Shown one piece after another: positions 26,099 through 34,761 of a stretch of 64,000 nucleotides of DNA. Origin of the DNA: Natribacillus halophilus. Lineage in GTDB: Bacteria > Bacillota > Bacilli > Bacillales > Marinococcaceae. The stretch spans positions 37,396 through 101,395 of the forward strand of contig NZ_FNEN01000005.1 in the NCBI RefSeq assembly GCF_900100185.1, read 5' to 3'. The notes beneath the pieces are model-generated. The model was not told where the DNA came from. It saw only the letters and a program-made list of their open reading frames with translations, and ran no database searches. Position 1 is the first letter of the stretch; every line of letters begins with the position of its first letter. The position numbers and the translations under genes are program-made.

Positions 26099-27130
26099 CT
26101 ACCCCTGTTCATCTCCTAATTCCTCAGCTCTTTTGTAAACTTCTTCACCGGGGAGACCTTCTTCCTCCATGCGATTAATCCAATCATCAATAACGGGCTG
26201 CATTTCTTCCTCCCATTTCTCGAGTTGGTCATCATTTAACTCAATAATTTCAGCGCCCGATTCTACCGCTGCCTCCATTGCTTCGTCAGAACGCTCATCG
26301 ATAATTTCACCGGCAGTGCTCGCGGTTTCTTCGCCCATGATTTTTTTCATGGCCTCCTGATCTTCCTCATCAATAGAGTTCCAGCTGTCTTGATTCATGA
26401 CACCAAAGAATGTTGTGAAATAAAAATCTCCAACGGTTACATAGTCCACTAGTTCATGTAAACTATAGTCAACTAAGGTGTGGGGAGGGCCAACAGTTCC
26501 GTCGACAACACCCTGTTGCAGGGCCTGATAAGTATCTGCCATAGGCATGGACACCGGAGTTGCTCCCATCAATTCCAACCAATTGTTTACCTCAGGTGAT
26601 GGAGAACGAATAATCATGCCTTCAAGGTCTTCAGGACGCTCCACAGGTTCATCCCTTGTGAAAATATATCCGGGTTCTGAAGTGGACAACCATAAGGGAA
26701 CGGTGTCATCGTATTCATCCTGTATCTCCGGAAATTCTTCATATAGCTGCCACAACGTTTCTGATCCAGTCGTTCCCGACCCACTCATAAACGGCAATTC
26801 CATAACCGATGTTAAAGGGAATTGCCCTGGTGTATAACTGTGAACACTAAATCCGGCATCAGCTACACCTGTAGCCGCTGCTTCATAATGTCCGTCCGGA
26901 TCTGCCAGTTGCCCACCTGAGTAAGATGAAAATGTCACTCTGCCTTCTGTTGCTTCTTCTGTCTCATCAATGAAGCCACTGACAAGTTCAGTTTCTTGAA
27001 TATGATTATCAGGGAAAAAATGAGAAAATATGAGTTCATTATTTTCGTTTGTCGTACCTGACGCTCCTTCAGTAATGTCACAAGCACCTAACAAGACCAA
27101 ACTGGCGAATAACGGTAAAAGTTTCTTCAT
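26099..27130 (-). CDS. dctP: TRAP transporter substrate-binding lipoprotein (DctP), system 1
   Basis: The protein begins MKKLLPLFASLVLLGACD with a lipobox (LLGAC), so it is a lipid-anchored solute receptor. The DctP fold is supported by ADAGFSVHSYTPGQFPL, the ligand-site Arg region IIRSPSPEVNNWLELMGATP and ALQQGVVDGTVGPP. It is about 54% similar by eye in layout to the second DctP at 37 kb, with the same FSHFxPxNHxxxTE start of the mature protein, so both systems may carry related acids. I set the start at MKKLL, 7 nt after GGAAGGGG. Confidence 0.92.
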   Translation of the reverse strand: MKKLLPLFASLVLLGACDITEGASGTTNENNELIFSHFFPDNHIQETELVSGFIDETEEATEGRVTFSSYSGGQLADPDGHYEAAATGVADAGFSVHSYTPGQFPLTSVMELPFMSGSGTTGSETLWQLYEEFPEIQDEYDDTVPLWLSTSEPGYIFTRDEPVERPEDLEGMIIRSPSPEVNNWLELMGATPVSMPMADTYQALQQGVVDGTVGPPHTLVDYSLHELVDYVTVGDFYFTTFFGVMNQDSWNSIDEEDQEAMKKIMGEETASTAGEIIDERSDEAMEAAVESGAEIIELNDDQLEKWEEEMQPVIDDWINRMEEEGLPGEEVYKRAEELGDEQG

Positions 27131-27184
27131 CAAGTACACCCCTTCCATCTTTGTCATCGCTTACACAATGCAATATATGTCTAC

Positions 27185-27221
27185 TGATCCGATCCCCCCA
27201 TTTCTTAGGGAGGATCGATCA
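27185..27221. other. imperfect inverted repeat upstream of dctP system 1
   Basis: TGATCCGATCCCCCC faces GGGAGGATCGATCA with one bulge. It lies between the ALDH pseudogene and dctP. No T-run follows on the minus strand. It may be an mRNA leader hairpin or a remnant of a terminator. Confidence 0.4.
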
Positions 27222-27228
27222 GAAAATC

Positions 27229-28136
27229 CTAATTATTATTGACCATCACAAATTTCATTTCCGTCATCTCTTTCACAGAATAACGAATACCCTCTCGGCC
27301 AGTGCCGCTTTCCTTCACTCCACCATATGGCATATGGTCGACCCTAAAGGTTGGTATATCATTGATCATGACGCCGTCCACTTCAAGTTGATCAGATGCT
27401 TTCATGGCTTTTTGAATATCTCCTGTGTAGATACCTGCTTGCAAGCCAAAACGTAAACTTGCTTTACACCGAATCTCTTTTCCGACTTCTGGACTTCCGT
27501 TGAAAGTAATCATACTTACGTTCATCTGTCACAATCTGATTTCCTACGGAACGCCCACTGCCAGTTATGACATTTATGCACCATCGGGCAGTCCGGCTTC
27601 TTGAAGTAGCTCTGCTAAAAAGAAAGAAGATAATGGTGTTTGGGAAGCCGGTTAAAACAATCGTGTTACCGGTCGCAATTGCCGGCCCTACTTTATGAGC
27701 GACTAAATTCATCGGAAAGTTAAATGGTGTAATGGCCCCGATCTTACCTAGGGGTTCAAGAACGGTATATCCAAGTCTACGTTCGCCTCCCGGCGCTGCG
27801 TCCATTGGTAGCGTTTCCCCATATAATTGATTAGCTTCTTGAGAAGCAAATTTGTACGATCCACTTCCCCTCTAGCTGTGGCTATTGGTTTGTCAGCTTC
27901 CTTGGCAATGAGCCCTGCAGCTTTCATGAGCACTTAACTGTTGCATGCTGTTGCATCTCTTCTTGAGCATTTTCTGCCGCTTGAATGGCCGCCTCCGTTT
28001 CCTCGCTTGTTGCTTTTGGTATTTCTGTTATCTTTTCAGAAGAATAGGGGGAGCGTAGTTCATCATATTGATTAGCTTCCTGCCATTTTCCTCCTATAAA
28101 TAAAGGGTGTTTTACAGCTATGTCCATTTTCAACAT
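27229..28136 (-). pseudogene. aldehyde dehydrogenase, frameshifted and internally deleted
   Basis: Pieces of an NAD(P)-dependent aldehyde dehydrogenase follow each other in different frames: HPLFIGGKWQEAN at the N-terminus, EADKPIATARGEVDRT, then GKIGAITPFNFPMNLVAHK, and a C-terminal part with [19 protein letters not shown]. At least three frameshifts are needed. The catalytic cysteine region (about 190 residues) is absent between [11 protein letters not shown] and [12 protein letters not shown]. The start is set at ATG after GAGGAG. It resembles lactaldehyde/glyceraldehyde-type ALDHs more than the HpaE next to it. It cannot make an active enzyme. Confidence 0.88.
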
Positions 28137-28247
28137 ATTCCCAACTCCTCGCCCCGCTTTTAAATAAAACGCTTCCAACTGTTTCGAAGAAGCCGAGCGC
28201 TTTATACAAACGCTCGAGACTTCTCCAGTAAATACGTCCTACGCTTT

Positions 28248-29759
28248 TTATTTGCCAAACTGCGGGATATGGTGATCGCCAAGTGCGACATGGATAATTT
28301 GAATCTCTGTATAAAATTCAAAGGCATAGTGGCCACCTTCTCTGCCAATCCCACTATGTTTTGAACCTCCAAATGGCGTACGAAGATCTCTGACATTTTG
28401 GGAATTAACCCAAAGCATTCCGGAATCAATGGCTTGGGCAACTCGATGACCTCGTTTGATATCGTTTGTCCAGACGTATCCGGCAAGTCCATACCGTACA
28501 TCATTGGCAAGATCAATCACTTCTTCTTCATCTTTGAATGTCATTACAGCAATGATTGGACCAAATATTTCCTCTTGCACGATACGCATATAGTTTTGAG
28601 CACCTAGCAGAATGGTAGGCGCAATAAAGTTTCCTCGGCTTACTTCTTCTGGGATGTTACCGCTGAAAACTTCACAGCCTTCTTCTTTTGCCAGCTCCAA
28701 ATATCCCTTTACGTTTTCATAATGATTCGTATGGATAAGCGGGCCTACTTGCGTTTTCTCATCCATCGGATCACCGACAGCAATATTTTGAACTCTTTCC
28801 TTTAATCTTTCTGTAAAACTTTCAGCGATACTCTCATGCAAATATATACGAGAATTTGCTGTGCAACGCTCGCCATTAAATGAGAAAATTCCCCATGTGG
28901 CAGCGTCTAGTGCTCGTTCGAAATCCGCATCATCAAATACGATAATCGGAGATTTACCACCCAGTTCCATTGAAAATTGTTTAAGTGAATCAGCACCATT
29001 TTTCATGATTTCTGAGCCTGTCGTTGTTTCTCCGGTGAATGAAATGAGTTCCACATCCGGATGGGCAACAAGAGAAGCACCAGCTGTTTCTCCATAACCA
29101 TGCACGACATTAAATACGCCATTTGGCAATCCTGCTTTATCAATAATTTCTGCCAAACGGTTCGCGGTTAGCGGAGACCATTCTGCAGGTTTTAACACAA
29201 CGGTGTTCCCAGTAGCTAAAGCTGGTGCGATCTTCCATGTTTCCAGCATAAATGGTGCATTCCACGGTGTGATGAGGCCGGCAATGCCAACCGGTTTATG
29301 AATAGTGTAGTTTAAAAATTCGTCATCAACTTGATACACTTCACCGACCAGGCGGCTATTAACCATCTCGGCATAAAAACGGAAGTTATGCGCCGCACGG
29401 GCGACCATTTTTTTCGTCTGGCTAATCGGAAGACCTGTATCGTACGATTCTAGCGGTGCTATTTCATCGATGTGTTCATCGATTAAATCTGCAATTTTGT
29501 TAATGTAAGCTAGGCGATCTTTGAGTTTAAGCTGCCCCCATTCGCCTTTAAACGCTTTACGAGCTGCCGAGACTGCTTGCTCAATATCATCTTTATCTCC
29601 GGAAGCAACATCATTGATTTTGTCATTGGTGAATGGATTGTGATTTGAAAATACTTCTTGATTCGCAGCATTCACAAAATTTCCATCAATGTAAAGTTGA
29701 ATGTCTTTCACATTTTTCTTCACAGAATCCAACGTTGCACTCGCTACTTGTTTAGACAC
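28248..29759 (-). CDS. hpaE: 5-carboxymethyl-2-hydroxymuconate semialdehyde dehydrogenase HpaE
   Basis: An intact 503-residue aldehyde dehydrogenase with PWNAPFMLETWKIAPALA, ELGGKSPIIVFDDAD and the catalytic cysteine in FNGERCTANSR. This pattern and the C-terminal PFGGSKHSGIGREGG fit the HpaE/HpcC branch, which oxidises the ring-cleavage product of homoprotocatechuate to the dicarboxylate. The remaining hpa genes lie 19-26 kb away in the same island, supporting the call. The start is GTG after GAGGAG. A motif shared with three other promoters of the island sits about 40-65 bp upstream. Confidence 0.88.
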   Translation of the reverse strand: MSKQVASATLDSVKKNVKDIQLYIDGNFVNAANQEVFSNHNPFTNDKINDVASGDKDDIEQAVSAARKAFKGEWGQLKLKDRLAYINKIADLIDEHIDEIAPLESYDTGLPISQTKKMVARAAHNFRFYAEMVNSRLVGEVYQVDDEFLNYTIHKPVGIAGLITPWNAPFMLETWKIAPALATGNTVVLKPAEWSPLTANRLAEIIDKAGLPNGVFNVVHGYGETAGASLVAHPDVELISFTGETTTGSEIMKNGADSLKQFSMELGGKSPIIVFDDADFERALDAATWGIFSFNGERCTANSRIYLHESIAESFTERLKERVQNIAVGDPMDEKTQVGPLIHTNHYENVKGYLELAKEEGCEVFSGNIPEEVSRGNFIAPTILLGAQNYMRIVQEEIFGPIIAVMTFKDEEEVIDLANDVRYGLAGYVWTNDIKRGHRVAQAIDSGMLWVNSQNVRDLRTPFGGSKHSGIGREGGHYAFEFYTEIQIIHVALGDHHIPQFGK

Positions 29760-29797
29760 GTTATCACTCCTCGTTTAAGATTTCCCTTATACTATTA

Positions 29798-29825
29798 TTA
29801 TATATAAAATAATATATGATTTCAA
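29798..29825 (-). promoter_or_regulatory. putative GntR-type operator upstream of hpaE
   Basis: On the minus strand the sequence reads TTGAAATCATATATTATTTT followed by ATATATA. It matches the sites before the dapA-like gene, the second dctP and gntR itself (consensus TTGAAATSATATAY, then AAATCATATATA). The regulator assignment is inferred from the site at gntR. Confidence 0.5.
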
Positions 29826-29862
29826 CAATTTAATTTGCCTGCGTCTTTTTCGAAACTGAAAA

Positions 29863-29896
29863 CTGCTCCATAAGCTCTTACAGCTATATAGAGCAG
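29863..29896 (-). terminator. probable terminator after the dapA-like gene
   Basis: GAGCAG and CTGCTC form a short stem around a 22-nt loop that can fold further, and TTTTCAGTTT follows on the minus strand. It lies between the dapA-like gene and hpaE, which therefore probably have separate transcripts. Confidence 0.5.
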
Positions 29897-29906
29897 CTTT
29901 TTTGTT

Positions 29907-30821
29907 TTACGCATGCTGTGCACTAATGTCGTATTCTTTCAATGTTTCACTAATTTCTTCTTGCAAACTTTTAGATGGCAGACCCATTGGCAAACGAAGA
30001 ACGGGTTCAATTTTCCCCATCATGCCTAACGCAGCTTTCACCGGGGCAGGATTAGTATCCTTGAACAGTACGTCATTTAACTTCATAAGTTCAAAGTGAA
30101 GATCTTGTGCGTGTTTCACATCGCCTTCTTCCCAAGCATTGTGCAACTCTGCTACTTTCTTTGGCTCAACGTTCGCTGTTGCACTGATGGATCCTGCTCC
30201 ACCGATCGCAAGCATTGGATAGCAAAGCAATTCGATACCAGAATAAAGAAGGAAATCTCTGCCACAGTAAAGCATAACTCTATTTACATGTTCAAAGTCT
30301 TTGTTGGATTCTTTTGCCCCAACAATATTTGGGCAGTCGTTCACAAGTCGAGCCATCGTAGAAACTTCAAGGTTTTGAGCTGTCCGCCCCGGGATGTTGT
30401 AAATAATAATGGGAATTTCAACAGCGTCTGCAACCGTTTTAAAATGTGTATACAGAGCTTCCTGGTTCGGTTTATTATAATACGGCACAATCACCATCGC
30501 CGCATCAGCACCCATTTCTTCTGCTTTCTTTGTTAAATAGATAGTTTCATCGTGGTTGGTGGAACCAGTGCCGGGAGCAAAAGGAACACGGCCATTAATC
30601 GTTTTCATCGCATTCTCCATTACTTTTACACGCTCTTCAGTTGTGAGCGAGCTTGGTTCTCCGGAAGTTCCTGTAACAGAGATAGCATGAGAGCCATTTT
30701 CGAGCTGAAATTCGATCAACCCTGATTGCTTTTCATAATCCACCTCGTGATTTGCTTTAAATGGCGTCACTACAGGTGCGATAGACCCTCTCAGTTTTCT
30801 TTTAATTTCTTCGTAAGCCAC
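29907..30821 (-). CDS. DapA-family class I aldolase, possibly 2,4-dihydroxyhept-2-enedioate aldolase (HpaI role)
   Basis: A 304-residue dihydrodipicolinate synthase superfamily protein. The Schiff-base lysine is Lys170 (IVGAKESNKD), with Tyr141 in YNIPGRTAQN and TGTSGEPSSLT at the substrate carboxylate site. It is not likely to serve lysine synthesis because it lies alone among aromatic catabolism genes. No HpaI of the usual class II type is seen, and DapA-family aldolases occur in Gram-positive hpa clusters, so cleavage of 2,4-dihydroxyhept-2-enedioate to pyruvate and succinate semialdehyde is a reasonable guess. The start is GTG, 8 nt after AGGAGGG. An operator-like motif lies 35-60 bp upstream. 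Confidence 0.78.
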   Translation of the reverse strand: MAYEEIKRKLRGSIAPVVTPFKANHEVDYEKQSGLIEFQLENGSHAISVTGTSGEPSSLTTEERVKVMENAMKTINGRVPFAPGTGSTNHDETIYLTKKAEEMGADAAMVIVPYYNKPNQEALYTHFKTVADAVEIPIIIYNIPGRTAQNLEVSTMARLVNDCPNIVGAKESNKDFEHVNRVMLYCGRDFLLYSGIELLCYPMLAIGGAGSISATANVEPKKVAELHNAWEEGDVKHAQDLHFELMKLNDVLFKDTNPAPVKAALGMMGKIEPVLRLPMGLPSKSLQEEISETLKEYDISAQHA

Positions 30822-30854
30822 ATCAATGCCCTCCTCATTGTTATGTTAAATAAA

Positions 30855-30882
30855 TTATATATGATTTTGTATATCATTTCAA
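30855..30882 (-). promoter_or_regulatory. putative GntR-type operator upstream of the dapA-like gene
   Basis: The minus strand reads TTGAAATGATATACAAAATC followed by ATATATAA, very close to the site before gntR (TTGAAATCATATACTAAATC then ATATATAG). A half copy of the other palindrome type (ATTGTCTAT) lies just upstream. Confidence 0.55.
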
Positions 30883-30969
30883 CATTGTCTATAATATTTC
30901 GAAGAATTCTTGAGGGTATACGCTTTAACAGCATTTGGGACGCTTGATTTTTCTACCAAGATAATTGAG

Positions 30970-31021
30970 AAAAAAGATACCCCCTTATGCTTCAGGCGCC
31001 TTCCATAATGCAAAGAGGGTT
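30970..31021 (-). terminator. probable terminator after the first HpaB-family gene
   Basis: ACCCTCTTTGCATTATGG pairs imperfectly with CATAAGGGGGT across a GC-rich loop, and TATCTTTTTT follows on the minus strand, 12 bp beyond the stop codon of the oxygenase gene. Confidence 0.55.
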
Positions 31022-31032
31022 CTCCTTAATCA

Positions 31033-32550
31033 CTATTGAAAAGTTTTTTCAAACTCTTCTTCAGGATTAATCCAAGTATTTGACGTCCACCCAGAAAGAT
31101 CATAATCACTTAAAGCTTGATCAACAAACGCTTTATATTGATCAGTTTGCCCCGCTGTATCCGCCATTTTTAGTGCATCTAATCGGATGCCTTCGTGATT
31201 GCCGGCATAGTTGATTTCATATAATTCATTACGGCCACCAAACTCTGTTCCGATGGCATCCCAAGTTAATTTCAGAACCTTAATCCTTTCTTCAGCACTT
31301 ACACCACCAGATCCCTTATAGTACTGATCTAAATATGGACGGAGTTCCGGGTTAAGAAAATCATTAGCGCTGGACGGCATCTGAATCAAACCACCTGCTA
31401 CAACCTGTTCAAAAATTTGTTTTATCTTCGGCCAAACTGATGGTGCAAATGTACGATAAGCTGTGGCATACGTTGAATTAGGCAACACGATGCCGCCCGG
31501 ACCTTGTTCGGGGTTTGTAGCCATGGCTGTTGAAATCGCCCAGAACATATTTCTGTAAGAAATCACTTCACCAATGTTAGCCTGAACTCCTCTAAATTTA
31601 CTCGTCCCCGCAATTTCCGTTGCTTTCAAAAGCAGACCAACCATAAAATCTAGTTTAATTGCAAAACGTGTACATCCTTGAAAAGTATAACGATTCACCC
31701 AACCAGTTTTTGGCCTGAAACCATTTGCTATCTCAACATTGTTGTAGGTTAAAATGTCTTCCCACGGTATAAGGACATTATCCAAAACAATAACTGCGTC
31801 GTTCTCATCAAAACGGCTAGATAAAGGATAATCATAGGGTGTCCCCATCTTGGTAGCCATTTCTTCATAAGATTGACGACTAATAACCTTCAACCCTGGT
31901 GCATTCATAGGTACAAAGAAAATGATCGCGTGACTTATATCTCCTTCTCCTAAGTCTTGGGGAGAATAGTTTGCTACAAAGTTATAATGCGTTAATGCAG
32001 CTGACGTACCCACCATCTTGGCACCGCTAACAATCACTCCATCATCTCTTTCTTCAACAGCCCGAACAAATACTTCCTTATTTTTATGAAGTGGTTGATC
32101 TCGGTCCAGTTGCGGGTTTACAATTGTATGATTACAAAAGGGAACTTCTTTTTGAGCTTTTTTATACCATCTTCTTGCGTTATCTTCGAAGCCTTTGTAA
32201 AAATCTGCATATGGGCCTAAAGAAGCTGTAAATGCTGCCTTATAATCCGGAGTTCGCCCCATAAAACCATAGCTTAATTTTGACCACTCTGCCATTGCAT
32301 CTCTCGCACCCAGTAGTTCCTCTGCACTCTTAGAAGCTTTAAAGAATTTATGCGTGCGGAAACCAAACTCTGATTCTGTTGTAAGAATATCGGGTGTTTC
32401 CCGATCATGTAGTGCATCATATAACTGGGCAACCGAACGAGCAGCATTTCGATATGCCGGATGTGTCGTAACATCATCCACTTTTTCACCGTTCAAGAAC
32501 ACCTCTCGCCCATCCCTCAGACTTTCAAGATACTCTTTGCCGTTCATCAT
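31033..32550 (-). CDS. HpaB-family flavin-dependent aromatic monooxygenase, oxygenase component 1
   Basis: The 505-residue protein has the features of the 4-hydroxyphenylacetate 3-hydroxylase large component: KEYLESLRDGREVFLNGE at the N-terminus, FMGRTPDYKAAF, HTIVNPQLDRDQ, and a middle domain with DENDAVIVLDNVLIPWED. It uses FADH2 from a separate reductase to ortho-hydroxylate a phenol. It differs from the second HpaB-type enzyme at 50 kb, which is the better match to HpaB proper. It may act on a different phenol. The next gene upstream is a V4R/PucR-type regulator, the kind that senses aromatics. A perfect 13-bp palindrome lies 136 bp before the start. The partner reductase is likely the flavin reductase at 38 kb. 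Confidence 0.85.
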   Translation of the reverse strand: MMNGKEYLESLRDGREVFLNGEKVDDVTTHPAYRNAARSVAQLYDALHDRETPDILTTESEFGFRTHKFFKASKSAEELLGARDAMAEWSKLSYGFMGRTPDYKAAFTASLGPYADFYKGFEDNARRWYKKAQKEVPFCNHTIVNPQLDRDQPLHKNKEVFVRAVEERDDGVIVSGAKMVGTSAALTHYNFVANYSPQDLGEGDISHAIIFFVPMNAPGLKVISRQSYEEMATKMGTPYDYPLSSRFDENDAVIVLDNVLIPWEDILTYNNVEIANGFRPKTGWVNRYTFQGCTRFAIKLDFMVGLLLKATEIAGTSKFRGVQANIGEVISYRNMFWAISTAMATNPEQGPGGIVLPNSTYATAYRTFAPSVWPKIKQIFEQVVAGGLIQMPSSANDFLNPELRPYLDQYYKGSGGVSAEERIKVLKLTWDAIGTEFGGRNELYEINYAGNHEGIRLDALKMADTAGQTDQYKAFVDQALSDYDLSGWTSNTWINPEEEFEKTFQ

Positions 32551-32685
32551 TTAAAAAACCTCCATTTTTTTAATCTTCACTTAGTAGTGATCTGAACAGA
32601 CCAAAGACAAAGACGATTAATTTCGCCTTATTACTCAATACTGAACTATACAGTTAGGTTATCAAATGAAAGCGTCATTATATAC

Positions 32686-32698
32686 GACAATAATTGTC
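32686..32698. promoter_or_regulatory. perfect palindrome GACAATAATTGTC (operator candidate)
   Basis: The palindrome lies in the leader of the first HpaB-family gene. The surrounding TACGACAATNATTGTCT is repeated before the decayed FAD-synthetase-like gene at 39.3 kb. The neighbouring V4R/PucR-type regulator is the natural candidate to bind it. Confidence 0.5.
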
Positions 32699-32750
32699 TT
32701 TAAATTGAGTAGTTTTAAGCAATTTTTATTTAATCAGCTGAACAAAAAAA

Positions 32751-32768
32751 TTCTGCCGTAAGGCAGAA
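32751..32768 (-). terminator. rho-independent terminator after the V4R/PucR-type regulator
   Basis: A 7-bp stem (TTCTGCC and GGCAGAA) with a 4-nt loop is followed on the minus strand by TTTTTTT, 10 bp after the stop codon. Confidence 0.85.
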
Positions 32769-32778
32769 AACTTACATT

Positions 32779-34635
32779 TTATTCGACTGTCAGCTCTCTC
32801 TGCGCAACTAATACTTGCAAGGTCAGCAAAAGCTGATAACCATTAGATGGATCACGGACCTTTTGGCCAAGCATTTCCTCTAATCTTTTTATCCTATACC
32901 TCAATCCACTCATTGATATAGAAAGATCTTTCTTAGATTTTTCCAGGTTGCCTCCATGTGTAAGAAATACATAAAGCGTCCTGATAAGCTCAGCATTCTC
33001 TTCTCTCTGTTCATACAATGGACCTAAGAGCTGCCTAGCTTTTTGTTCCACTGCTCCCTTATGTTTGGAATGAATCAACATACCTGCCATACTTAGATCA
33101 TCAAATAAAGTGACATTATCGACAAAGTCAGTCATTTGTAATGCTGTACGAGATTCTTTATAGCGATCTGGGGCTTGATGGATTTGTTCCGCTAAAGTAC
33201 TTACGCCTATTTTGAATGTATGCTCTTTAAAATTTCGGTTTAAATGTTTCATTAAATTATGGCATAACTTTTTTATTTCACCATCTCCTGCTTCCAGCTG
33301 AATAAGCAATATAAATGTACCTGCGTACTGTCCAATTAACGTATTTGATCTCTGTTTAAAATATTGCATGATATATTCCGTTACCTGCTCATGAAAAAGC
33401 AACTCATTTTGCGAATCTGTGAAATGATTGTTGTATTTTAAAGCAACGATATAATAGGGCTTTCTAAGATCCATATTAATATAAGTACCTCGGTTTAAGA
33501 TTTCATTTTCTGACATTAAATTCTCATTTATTATTTGCTCTAAAAAATTACCCTTCATTCGTTCTGTTGCTTCAAAAGCACTCTTTTCATTCAACATATA
33601 AAGAGAACAAACCGATGCTGCCCGTTCAAGTATCATATGATCAACTTGTGAAATATCAAAGCCTTTATTGAATATAAAAGAGCAGTAGCCTACACACTTC
33701 TTCTTAAGTTTTATTGGTGTAATTAATCGATTAAAAGATCCCCCATCAATCTCTTTTGTATCAAAAAAATAGTGGCTTTCACGAAATAAAGAGGCGGAAT
33801 TTTCGTACACTTCATTATAAAAGGACAATGTCAAACCCGAATTCGCTAACATATGGAACTTTGAATCTTCTATTACAAGAGGTAATTGTGTCTCCTGAAA
33901 AATAACATCGGCAATGGATTGTAAATCATTTTCGTTTACGAGTTCGTCGGTTATTCTTTTGTGAATGGCAAACGTTTTGGCAAGGTTATTACGTTCTTCC
34001 AATAGTTTTTCATACGTGTCCTCTAACTCTTTGACAATTGTTGTATTTTCAAAATACTTTAGCTCATCGTCAATCTCCCCTTCCCATTCAAGTAATGTTT
34101 TCCCAATATAATAGCAATCATTGGAACCTGATGCTTTACAGGAAGCTTCTTTAAAAAGCACAGGTTGTTGGCAAATTTCCGAATAATAACCACTTGCGTA
34201 ACCAACTAGGGTATGACAAACAGAAGATTCAGAGTTTCCGAATTGTCTTAAATACTCTTCAGCCTCATAAGAATCAGACCAAATCCCTTCTACATGAATA
34301 GTTTCAATTGCTCCATCTAAAGAAAATCTGATCTGCAGGTCGGATCTTTTTACTTTTGTGTAGCCTTTCATCGCATGTAAGATGGGGCCCTGTTTTAAAA
34401 CCTCTTCCAGTGAAGAAAAATCTTTCGAAAGCACTTTTTGTGCATCATTTTTACCCAAGTTCCACCCATATCGAATAAGGAATCCTTTTGTTCGGTCTAC
34501 CGAAATATTATCCATCAAATCTTTTCTAAGCGTCCCAAAAACAGACGTTGATGTTAATATCATTCTTTCATCATCTAAATATATCTTACCATCGTCATCT
34601 GTGATAATATCATATAGATTTTGAGAAGATGCCAT
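32779..34635 (-). CDS. transcriptional regulator with XylR_N-like, V4R and PucR-type HTH domains
   Basis: The 618-residue protein starts with an aromatic-sensing XylR_N-like domain (about residues 20-125, GFLIRYGWNLGKNDA) and a V4R segment (about 130-205, with HTLVGYASGYYSEICQQP and CKASGSNDCYYIG). A coiled linker and GAF-like region follow. The C-terminus is a PucR/CdaR-type helix-turn-helix (LTHGGNLEKSKKDLSISMSG). In XylR and DmpR the same sensor is joined to a sigma-54 AAA+ domain. That domain is absent here, so it should act on sigma-A promoters. It likely senses a phenolic inducer and controls the adjacent HpaB-type monooxygenase. It has its own terminator. Confidence 0.88.
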   Translation of the reverse strand: MASSQNLYDIITDDDGKIYLDDERMILTSTSVFGTLRKDLMDNISVDRTKGFLIRYGWNLGKNDAQKVLSKDFSSLEEVLKQGPILHAMKGYTKVKRSDLQIRFSLDGAIETIHVEGIWSDSYEAEEYLRQFGNSESSVCHTLVGYASGYYSEICQQPVLFKEASCKASGSNDCYYIGKTLLEWEGEIDDELKYFENTTIVKELEDTYEKLLEERNNLAKTFAIHKRITDELVNENDLQSIADVIFQETQLPLVIEDSKFHMLANSGLTLSFYNEVYENSASLFRESHYFFDTKEIDGGSFNRLITPIKLKKKCVGYCSFIFNKGFDISQVDHMILERAASVCSLYMLNEKSAFEATERMKGNFLEQIINENLMSENEILNRGTYINMDLRKPYYIVALKYNNHFTDSQNELLFHEQVTEYIMQYFKQRSNTLIGQYAGTFILLIQLEAGDGEIKKLCHNLMKHLNRNFKEHTFKIGVSTLAEQIHQAPDRYKESRTALQMTDFVDNVTLFDDLSMAGMLIHSKHKGAVEQKARQLLGPLYEQREENAELIRTLYVFLTHGGNLEKSKKDLSISMSGLRYRIKRLEEMLGQKVRDPSNGYQLLLTLQVLVAQRELTVE

Positions 34636-34695
34636 TTTTTCATCCCTACCTTTACTTCATATCAAAGATACCGTCTATAGTTGTCAAAATGTAAA

Positions 34696-34731
34696 AATAG
34701 ACAATACTGTCTCCCATCAGTATAGTCTATT
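34696..34731. terminator. bidirectional terminator after dctM system 2
   Basis: A 14-bp stem with one mismatch (AATAGACAATACTG and CAGTATAGTCTATT) and an 8-nt loop has T-rich tracts on both sides. On the minus strand it ends the dctP-dctQ-dctM operon 31 bp after its last stop codon. Confidence 0.8.
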
Positions 34732-34761
34732 TTTTTCACAGTTTAGGATACTATTTTTATA

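Noticed and set aside
34696..34712. AGACAATACTGTCT as a third copy of the GACAAT palindrome operator
   Set aside because: It is better explained as the arm of a 14-bp stem terminator after the second dctM, and it lacks the TACGACAAT context of the other two.
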